Positions 31,559-37,792 of a stretch of DNA of 37,792 nucleotides are shown in pieces (positions within the stretch are counted from its first letter, which is position 1; every line of letters begins with the position of its first letter). The notes beneath the pieces are model-generated. The model was given only the letters and a program-made list of their open reading frames with translations. It was not told the DNA's origin and searched no databases. The position numbers were made by a program, and so were the translations under genes. Source of the DNA: an uncultured Merdimonas sp. (GTDB taxonomy: Bacteria; Bacillota; Clostridia; Lachnospirales; Lachnospiraceae); assembly GCA_944383645.1 (NCBI GenBank), contig CALWQJ010000007.1:1-37792 (forward strand), in the 5' to 3' direction.

Positions 31559-33385
31559 CTATGATAATCCACTGCCGTCTTTCCTCCACGCCGTCCAAAT
31601 AAAGTAAATCAAAAGAGGCGCGCAGGCGATAAACGGGTAATGGTACCGCATCTTCACCACAGGGCCAAGTAAATTTGTCAGGAAATACGCTCCAAAGGGG
31701 ACGAGAACCCAGGCTCTCCTCCACTGCTTCCCGTAAAGCGCCAGAAGGCAGGCAAAAAGCCACAGCCAGGTATAGGCTCCCAGGTTAAAGAGCGCCGATA
31801 TCACCGGAACCTTCTGGAAGGAAGACTCGTTTCCGATTCTTCTGTAGAATTCCGAAAGAGCCGGAAGCTTCGATTCCATCTCCACATCGATATCTTCCCG
31901 GAAATCCTTGCAGTAATATTCAAAATAATCCTTCCCCTTATCCGTCTCCTCGATGGAATTGCCCGGATACCAGTACCCGAAGGTATTCGCCAGGAAGGCG
32001 TCTATATACATTTTCTTATGCCGCATGCCTACGGAAAGCCAGGCCTTCAGGAAGGGGCCGGGATCTGCCGCAAATTTTTTTCCGTTAAAATAAGCCTTCA
32101 CCGGATCTGCGAACCGGGAAAGGTAGGAATTCAGCCCTTCCTCATCAATAATGGAACGAAAGGCCTCCTTCTCCTCCTCCGTCAGCCCCTGGTTATCCAG
32201 GCTCCAGACACGGGCGGCGGACTGCATCAGCACGCTGCACATTTCCCGCGGGTCGCTGGGCTCGATTCCAAGGGCGCCGTACACCGGGCCGTTGTAAATC
32301 CCGTAGAGGCCCAGACAGATCACCGCCAGAAGCAGCATCCTTTTCCAGAAGCGCCGGAACGCAAAGAGCAGGAACGGCACCGTGAGAAGAAAGGTGTGAA
32401 ACCCGTTATTGCGCAGGGCAAACAGGAAAAATACGTTGACACAGAACAGCGCCATCCTTTTCCAGGAGGAAAAGAAAGCTCCCCTGTTCTCCGCCATCCA
32501 AAGCAGCTGCACGATAAAGACTGCGAACACCGCCGTGAAAAGTGAATCCTTCGTGGCGCAGAGCGCCATCAGACTATTCACCGGATGAAAGCCCAGAAAC
32601 AGAAGGCTTCCAAGCTGCAGCCAGCGGGGCGCTCTTCTCTGGCGCAGAAACAGGCAGACGACTGCGTAAAGCAGAGACATCACAATCATCTGAACCAGCG
32701 AGTATAAGAGCGCTCCCGTCTGGTTTCCGGCCTGCCCGCCGCCGGACAGCGCGTGCCCCAGCATCCGCGTCACACCCAGAAGGGCCGTGTGCAGGATCGG
32801 ATGATGGCCTGTCACCTCGCCGTCCACAAAGGCCGCCAGCTGCCAGCCACAGTCATAGGAAAAGATCCCCGGCCAGGCCGCCAGAAGCACCGGGACCCAG
32901 GCCAGAAAGAGGGCACTGGCGCAGAACAGATAAAACTGCCGATCCGAGAGCTTCGCAAGCCAGAGGCCGTTTTCTTTTTTCTGCACGCCCCCGCCAGACA
33001 GCGCCCTTAAGCCAAAGCCCGTACAGACGCCAAAAAAGGGTGTCAGGCACAAAAGCGCCGGAAAGACTTCCGGATTCCAGATGGTATCCGTGTAATTCAG
33101 GGAAAAGCCAAAGGCCGCAAGCGCCGCGAAAAGAAATCCTCCGGCCAGGGAAAAAACGGCCAGTCTCCGGGATACTCTTTCCTGGAAGAACCGAAGCCCC
33201 AGATACAGAAAGGCGCCAAAGGCAAGGAGGGCAAGCACACTGTTGGAAAACATGGTGCTCTCCCCACGTATCTGGTAAAGCAGGTTGAAACCCGTGACAG
33301 CCAGGAAGGCCGCAAGCGCCGCTATGCTTTTTCTTATAGTTCTGCCGGTTCTGTTTTCATCCCAGGACGACTGTCTTCCCGCCAT
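31559..33385 (-). CDS. DUF6020-like polytopic membrane protein
   Basis: The 608-residue protein has twelve or so membrane helices. Conserved-looking loops are AAWPGIFSYDCGWQLAAF, TGHHPILHTALLG, GFHPVNSLMALCATKDSLFTAVF and LRNNGFHTF. These match my recollection of the DUF6020 family found in Firmicute polysaccharide clusters, probably GT-C-fold transferases. No activity is established. GGGAG lies just before the ATG. It stands between the DPM-type transferase and the tandem glycosyltransferase. Confidence 0.78.
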   Translation of the reverse strand: MAGRQSSWDENRTGRTIRKSIAALAAFLAVTGFNLLYQIRGESTMFSNSVLALLAFGAFLYLGLRFFQERVSRRLAVFSLAGGFLFAALAAFGFSLNYTDTIWNPEVFPALLCLTPFFGVCTGFGLRALSGGGVQKKENGLWLAKLSDRQFYLFCASALFLAWVPVLLAAWPGIFSYDCGWQLAAFVDGEVTGHHPILHTALLGVTRMLGHALSGGGQAGNQTGALLYSLVQMIVMSLLYAVVCLFLRQRRAPRWLQLGSLLFLGFHPVNSLMALCATKDSLFTAVFAVFIVQLLWMAENRGAFFSSWKRMALFCVNVFFLFALRNNGFHTFLLTVPFLLFAFRRFWKRMLLLAVICLGLYGIYNGPVYGALGIEPSDPREMCSVLMQSAARVWSLDNQGLTEEEKEAFRSIIDEEGLNSYLSRFADPVKAYFNGKKFAADPGPFLKAWLSVGMRHKKMYIDAFLANTFGYWYPGNSIEETDKGKDYFEYYCKDFREDIDVEMESKLPALSEFYRRIGNESSFQKVPVISALFNLGAYTWLWLFACLLALYGKQWRRAWVLVPFGAYFLTNLLGPVVKMRYHYPFIACAPLLIYFIWTAWRKDGSGLS

Positions 33386-33424
33386 GCTCTCTCCCTGCTT
33401 CTGCCTTTCTTTGCTTATATTTAC

Positions 33425-35386
33425 TTATTTAATCGTATAATCCGAGTAGTCCAGAGAGAAGTTCGGGTTGAAATAGGGATCGCCCGCGTCCAGATCCGCC
33501 TTCCATTTCGTCCGGAACAGATCGACCTCGTGCTGGAAGCGCTTCATCTTCTCGCCCTCCTCCATGCCTCTCGTCTTGGACTCATAATGATACAGCTCCG
33601 CGAAGGGAGTGAATACATTCAGGTACCCGGCGTGGCGCAGCTTCAGGCAGAAGTCCACGTCGTTGAAGGCCACACTGAAGGTCTCGTCGAGACCTCCCAC
33701 CTCGTCGTACTGGGCCCGGCTCACCAGCAGGCAGGCGCCTGTGACAGCCGTCACATCCTGAGCGTAGCAGAGACGCCCCATGTAGCCCAGATGCATCTTG
33801 TCGTCCTTGTAGTGGGTATGACCCGCCGCCCGGTGGGCTCCCAGCCCTATGACAATGCCCGCGTGCTGGATCGTGTTGTCCGCGTAGTAGAGCTTCGCGC
33901 CCACAGCGGCCACGTCCGGGCGCTGGGCGTACATCAGCATCTCCTCCATCCACTCCCGGGTAATAATCTTCATGTCATTGTTCAGCAGCAGCACATATTT
34001 GCCGTTCGTAAAGGTGACGCCGAAATTATTGATACGGGAATAGTTGAAGTCTCCCTCATACTTCACCACCCGGATCTTCGGATTGTGCTCCAGCGCCTTA
34101 TAATAGTCGAAGATTTCCTTCGTCTCGCTGTTGTTCTCCACAATGACAATCTCGTAATTCTCATACGTAGACTTGTTTACGATGGACTCCACGCAGCGGG
34201 ACAGGTCCTCCATGTGGTCCTTATTGGGGATCACGATGGAAATCAGCGGCCGCTCCAGCAGCGGATAGCGGATCCGGAAAATCGTCGGGAAGGCCCGGGT
34301 GCTCTCCACCTTCGCGTCCATGCCGTACACGTCCATGATAAAATCATGGACGGCCCGCTTGGCCGCGTCCACCGCGTAGGTCTTCGCGTTGATATCCTGG
34401 GCCACGGAGGCCTTGTGGGATCTCCAGTAATAGAGAGCCTTCGGCACATGGTACACCTTCTTCGCCTTCCAGGTCAGGCGCAGGATCATGTCGTGATCCT
34501 GGCTTCCGTCGTACTGGCTGCGGAACAGCCCCGTCTCGTCCAGAAGTTCTCTGGAAAAGGCGGAAAAATGGCAGATATAGTTGTTGCCGCGCAGGTTATC
34601 GATGGCAAAATCCGGCTTGAAATGCAGCACGATCATGTGGTCGATGCTGTCGCCCTCGAAGGTGATCTCATCGCAGTAAATATAATCCGCGCCCGTCTCA
34701 TTGATGGCCTTCACATACTCGTAGAGCACAGCCGGGTGCAGGATATCGTCGTGATCCAGCAGGGCAATGTAATCGCCCGTGGCCAGCTTCAGGCATTCGT
34801 TGGTGTTGCCCGAGATGCCCTCGTTGTGATCCAGCACATGGTAGATGATGCGCGGATCCTCCGCGGCGTATTTCTTACAGATCTCTCCTACGTACGCGTG
34901 CTCGTGGTCGCTTCCGTCCGCCAGGCACAGTTCCCAGTTCTGATAGGTCTGGGCCTTCACGCAGTCCAGAAGCTCTGTCAGAAACTTCTCGGGCGTATTG
35001 TAAAGAGGGGTCAGGATGCTGAATTTCACCATATTGGGGAAGACCGCTTCTCTCTGGCGCTTCGCCTCCTCCGGCGACGGAAAGCTGGCCGTGCCGTGGC
35101 GCTTCATATTCTTACGCTCCTGCACCTTGCTTCTTACCTTGCGCATCAGCCCCGGAATGGAGCCGTAGCGGGTCAGCCGGTCCCTGGTCTTCTCATAGAA
35201 GTGAAGCCCTTTTCGCAGGGGCGTCGCCAGCTTCCAGGCAAAGCTGCCCTTGATCCGGTTCAGCTTGAACTGGAGCTCCTCGATCTCTTTTTCACATTCC
35301 TCTATCTTGCTTACGAGGACCTCGGACTTCTCCCGCTCGGCCTCATACAGCTTTTTGTAATCCTTCTGTAATTCCTGATTGTCCAT
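33425..35386 (-). CDS. Tandem two-domain GT2 glycosyltransferase with coiled-coil N-terminus
   Basis: The 654-residue protein has an N-terminal coiled coil (about 1-45), then GSFAWKLATPLRKG, then two GT2 domains. The first (about 120-370) has FSILTPLYNTPEKF, LLDHDDILHP at 209-218 and GSQDHDMILRLTWKA. The second (about 380-610) has LISIVIPNKDHMEDL, VLLLNNDMKI and AFNDVDFCLKLRHAGY. Both active sites look intact, so it may add two sugars or two linkages. The start ATG at 35386 has GAGG six bases upstream; a GTG four codons earlier overlaps the ABC gene's stop. Confidence 0.92.
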   Translation of the reverse strand: MDNQELQKDYKKLYEAEREKSEVLVSKIEECEKEIEELQFKLNRIKGSFAWKLATPLRKGLHFYEKTRDRLTRYGSIPGLMRKVRSKVQERKNMKRHGTASFPSPEEAKRQREAVFPNMVKFSILTPLYNTPEKFLTELLDCVKAQTYQNWELCLADGSDHEHAYVGEICKKYAAEDPRIIYHVLDHNEGISGNTNECLKLATGDYIALLDHDDILHPAVLYEYVKAINETGADYIYCDEITFEGDSIDHMIVLHFKPDFAIDNLRGNNYICHFSAFSRELLDETGLFRSQYDGSQDHDMILRLTWKAKKVYHVPKALYYWRSHKASVAQDINAKTYAVDAAKRAVHDFIMDVYGMDAKVESTRAFPTIFRIRYPLLERPLISIVIPNKDHMEDLSRCVESIVNKSTYENYEIVIVENNSETKEIFDYYKALEHNPKIRVVKYEGDFNYSRINNFGVTFTNGKYVLLLNNDMKIITREWMEEMLMYAQRPDVAAVGAKLYYADNTIQHAGIVIGLGAHRAAGHTHYKDDKMHLGYMGRLCYAQDVTAVTGACLLVSRAQYDEVGGLDETFSVAFNDVDFCLKLRHAGYLNVFTPFAELYHYESKTRGMEEGEKMKRFQHEVDLFRTKWKADLDAGDPYFNPNFSLDYSDYTIK

Positions 35387-35394
35387 GTTCTCCC

Positions 35395-36144
35395 TCACAT
35401 CAGTTTCTCGTTCGGATCCTCGTAGGCGTCGCAGACCTCCTCCGCCTCGCCCATCATACGGATATGTCCCTTGTCGATCCAGATAGCACGGTTGCAGATT
35501 TCCTTCACCTGCTCGATGCTGTGGGACACGAAAAGCACCGTCGTATTCCGATCCATCATCTCGCGGATGCGTTTTTTACATTTATTCTGGAACTGGTAGT
35601 CTCCCACCGACAGGATCTCGTCGATGATCAGGATATCCGCGTCCACAATGGTGGCGATGGAAAAGCCCAGCCTCGCCAGCATACCGGAGGAAAAGTTCTT
35701 GATGGGCACGTCTACGAACCGCTCCAGCCCGGCGAAGGAAATGATATCGTCGAAGCGCTCCTCCAGCATCTCCTGGGGATAGCCGATCAGAGCCCCGTTC
35801 AGGAAGATATTCTCCCGGGCTGTCAGGTCGTGGTCGAAGCCGGCTCCCAGCTCAATCATGGGAGCGATGGTCCCTGTGGTCTCCACGCTTCCCTTCGTGG
35901 GCTTTAAGACCCCCGCGATAATCTTCAGCATGGTGCTCTTTCCGGAGCCGTTCATGCCCACCAGGCCCACGGAATCGCCTTTTCGCACCTCGAAGCTGAT
36001 ATCCTGGAGCGCCCAGAATTCCTCGTAAAAAAGCTGATGCTTCAGCGCCCGGATCACGTATTCCTTGATATTGTCCACCTTCTGCTTGGAGAGATTGAAG
36101 CACATGGACACATTATTTACTTCTATGGCATTCTCTATCTTCAT
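35395..36144 (-). CDS. Polysaccharide ABC exporter, ATPase subunit (Wzt/TagH type)
   Basis: The ATPase drives export of a lipid-linked polysaccharide across the membrane. Of its 249 residues, Walker A is GMNGSGKST (63-71), the signature is NFSSGML (150-156), Walker B is ILIIDE (171-176) and the switch is VSHS. The LFYEEFWALQDISFEVRKGDSVG segment is typical of this subfamily. It lacks the C-terminal carbohydrate-binding domain of O9a-type Wzt, so export is probably not tied to a terminal cap. GGAGAG precedes the ATG. The permease gene lies nine bases upstream. Confidence 0.94.
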   Translation of the reverse strand: MKIENAIEVNNVSMCFNLSKQKVDNIKEYVIRALKHQLFYEEFWALQDISFEVRKGDSVGLVGMNGSGKSTMLKIIAGVLKPTKGSVETTGTIAPMIELGAGFDHDLTARENIFLNGALIGYPQEMLEERFDDIISFAGLERFVDVPIKNFSSGMLARLGFSIATIVDADILIIDEILSVGDYQFQNKCKKRIREMMDRNTTVLFVSHSIEQVKEICNRAIWIDKGHIRMMGEAEEVCDAYEDPNEKLM

Positions 36145-36153
36145 GGTTCTCTC

Positions 36154-36942
36154 CTATATTTTCAAAATGAAGCTGTCCTGGGATTTCTTAAAGACCAGGG
36201 AGCCCACGATCAGCGCGATGGCGCACCAGGCAAGGCTCTGCACATGCAGGATGGCCGGGGGCGTCACCCCGTCCAGCACCACGGCGCGGAAGATCTTGAT
36301 AAAGGCCGTCAGCGGATTGGCATCTACAATGAACCGCACCCAGGCCGGAGCGTCATCCAGGATCGACATGGGATAAATCACCGGGGTCAGGTACATCCAG
36401 GCCGTGGTCAGCACACTGTACAGGTGCATCAGATCCCGGAAGCTCACAGCCGCCGCTGACAAAAACAAACTGACTCCCGTGGAAAACAGCAGCACATACA
36501 GAAGCGGCAGCAGCGCCAGCAGAATCGTCGGCGTCACCCGGGAGCGGGTCACCACCATCACGATCACCAAAGCGATCATGGAAGCCAGCAGATTCACGCC
36601 GCTGGACATGACCTTGGAGATCGGGAACAGGTACTTGGGCACGTAGACCTTCTTGATCAGCTCGCCGCTGTGGACGATGGAGCCCATGGCGATGCTGGTA
36701 GACTCGTTGAAGAAGTTAAAGATCACCTGGCCGCAGAGCAGGTACACCGGGAAATTCTCCACTTCCCCATATCTCTGAAAAAAGTAGGAAAAGACAATAG
36801 ACAGCACTGTCATCATCAGAAGAGGATTCAGCACCGTCCAGAGAAGTCCCAGAATAGACCGTCGGTATTTTGTTTTGATATCCCTCATCACCAGCTGGTC
36901 GATGAGAGCCCTGTATTTGACAAAGACGCTAAGCAAGCTCAC
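36154..36942 (-). CDS. Polysaccharide ABC exporter, permease subunit (Wzm/TagG type)
   Basis: The 262-residue ABC-2 type permease has six membrane helices. It begins with an amphipathic KYRALIDQLVMRDIKTKYRRS segment and LGLLWTVLNPLLMMTVLS, as in Wzm/TagG. Loops SFRDLMHLYSVLTTAWMYLTPVIYP and ANPLTAFIKIFR are conserved. The start is GTG at 36942, with AAAGGA seven bases upstream, and overlaps the preceding gene by 14 bases. With the downstream ATPase it forms the exporter of the cluster. Confidence 0.94.
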   Translation of the reverse strand: MSLLSVFVKYRALIDQLVMRDIKTKYRRSILGLLWTVLNPLLMMTVLSIVFSYFFQRYGEVENFPVYLLCGQVIFNFFNESTSIAMGSIVHSGELIKKVYVPKYLFPISKVMSSGVNLLASMIALVIVMVVTRSRVTPTILLALLPLLYVLLFSTGVSLFLSAAAVSFRDLMHLYSVLTTAWMYLTPVIYPMSILDDAPAWVRFIVDANPLTAFIKIFRAVVLDGVTPPAILHVQSLAWCAIALIVGSLVFKKSQDSFILKI

Positions 36943-37750
36943 GGCGGTATCCTTTCTGAATCAGGCTATTCAGCACGGCGATCAGCACAAAAGCTCCAAG
37001 CCATACGAGTCCGAAACGTAAGGGGCTGAATACAAGCGCCTCACTGTTTGGCCGGGGCGTGGAGTAGTAAGCATTGTTAAAAATGAAAAGCTCCGTGCAG
37101 AGGGCGATATAGACCGACGCCAGGAAGGTCAGAATATTTCCCTTCCCGAAGATCACCTTCAGAGGGCCCTTCGCGTCGTGCTGCAGCTTCCAGATTCCGG
37201 AGGAATAGATATCCTCCTCCTCGATCCGCAGCCTCCGGTTCTCCTTTTCCAGAGCGTGGGTTTCCTTCATGGCCGCGTCCAGCTTGCCAAGAAGCTGCTC
37301 CTTTTCCTTTTCGGAGACACTGTGCTTCTTGATCTCCTGCCAGTATTCCTTTTCCGCCAGCCCCAGCTCCAGCACCTGGAAGCGGACCCTGGCGCTTTTC
37401 AGCTTCAGGGACAGGGCTTCGTCCACGAAAAATTTTGGATCTTTATGAAGGTACACAAAAATCGGCTCAAAATCCACATCGCTGTTGGTCTTGATCCGGG
37501 AAAACTCAATCACTTTCGTCTCTCCGTCCTCGTAGGTCAGGGCAATCTCTTCAAGGCGGACCATGCTGCTGTCCTCCAAAAGCGGGTCAAAGCGAAAGCC
37601 GCAGCTGTGCTCGAAGACGCTCAAATCGAAGTCCAGCGTCACCATCTCGCCCAGGGAACAGGTATAGGGAACCGTCAGAGAATCCTCCGGACGGAAATCC
37701 TTTCCCGTATCGATAAAGACCTCCGCGGTCAGCTGTATCTTTTCTGCCAT
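36929..37750 (-). CDS. Membrane protein with N-terminal beta domain and coiled coil, unknown function
   Basis: The 273-residue protein has a strand-rich N-terminal domain (about 1-125), a charged coiled coil (about 132-180) and two membrane helices (about 205-226 and 243-263), so the first 200 residues face the cytosol. Just after the coiled coil, SGIWKLQHDAKG resembles GSFAWKLATPLRKG of the tandem glycosyltransferase, sharing S-x2-W-K-L. I recognise no family. It overlaps the permease gene, so it may be an accessory or scaffold of the exporter. The ribosome site before the ATG is weak and the upstream reading frame ends one base away, which suggests coupling. Confidence 0.78.
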   Translation of the reverse strand: MAEKIQLTAEVFIDTGKDFRPEDSLTVPYTCSLGEMVTLDFDLSVFEHSCGFRFDPLLEDSSMVRLEEIALTYEDGETKVIEFSRIKTNSDVDFEPIFVYLHKDPKFFVDEALSLKLKSARVRFQVLELGLAEKEYWQEIKKHSVSEKEKEQLLGKLDAAMKETHALEKENRRLRIEEEDIYSSGIWKLQHDAKGPLKVIFGKGNILTFLASVYIALCTELFIFNNAYYSTPRPNSEALVFSPLRFGLVWLGAFVLIAVLNSLIQKGYRRELA

Positions 37751-37751
37751 C

Positions 37752-37792
37752 TTATCTCTTCAACTCCCTTAAGCCGCCCCATTTCTGATCCT
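37752..37792 (-). CDS. C-terminal end of an upstream gene (partial), perhaps RmlC
   Basis: An open frame enters from the window edge, reads DQKWGGLRELKR and stops with TAA one base before the next start codon. The tight spacing makes a real gene end likely. The tail resembles, from memory, the end of dTDP-4-dehydrorhamnose 3,5-epimerases in related bacteria, which would suit this cluster, but twelve residues cannot prove it. Confidence 0.35.
   Translation of the reverse strand, partial: DQKWGGLRELKR

Noticed and set aside
33530-35371. Plus-strand open frame of 613 codons opposite the tandem glycosyltransferase
   Set aside because: It mirrors the codon positions of a strongly supported two-domain GT2 gene and shows no domain, signal or ribosome site of its own.

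Overview
The window looks like a chromosome segment of a Gram-positive anaerobe of the Lachnospiraceae type (class Clostridia). The evidence is the gene set: a class B dihydroorotate dehydrogenase with its PyrK subunit, the long form of PyrF, LytR-CpsA-Psr and polysaccharide genes of Firmicute type, and strong GGAGG ribosome sites throughout. Genus-level placement is inference. Every supported gene lies on the minus strand, so transcription runs from high to low coordinates. There is no rRNA, tRNA, CRISPR array or insertion sequence, and no stretch of more than 300 bases lacks a gene.

Positions 1-11,221 hold housekeeping genes. purE-purM-purN (2160 to 15) has its own good promoter. A pyrimidine operon, pyrF-pyrK-pyrD-pyrE (8805 to 5430), is followed by four small or unusual genes: a 50-residue one-helix protein, a VanZ-like protein, a three-helix protein and a long M29 aminopeptidase. 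hflX and one glycosyltransferase lie upstream of pyrF.

Positions 11,285-37,792 form one nearly gapless block of surface polysaccharide genes, probably a single transcription unit of over 26 kb that enters from the right edge and ends at a strong terminator (11,239-11,276). It contains a Wzm/Wzt-type ABC exporter, an initiating polyprenyl-phosphate sugar-1-phosphate transferase, several GT2 glycosyltransferases, multi-spanning proteins resembling GT-C transferases, and an LCP ligase that probably attaches the finished polymer to the wall.

Two embedded modules stand out. The first (16,359-21,086) combines DUF4956, a VTC-type polyphosphate polymerase and two membrane-anchored CotH-family kinases; it suggests phosphate chemistry at the cell surface. 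The second (21,175-28,778) is visibly AT-rich compared with its surroundings. It carries a WecE-like aminotransferase, a DPM/ArnC-like lipid-sugar transferase, an ATP-grasp ligase, a GltS-like carrier, a pair of half-size EamA/SMR proteins, GtrA, and a polytopic transferase-like protein. Read together, it resembles a Gram-positive counterpart of the Arn route: make an aminosugar, load it on undecaprenyl phosphate, flip it, and transfer it to the outside polymer, possibly after attaching an amino acid. The functions of both modules are inferred from gene content.
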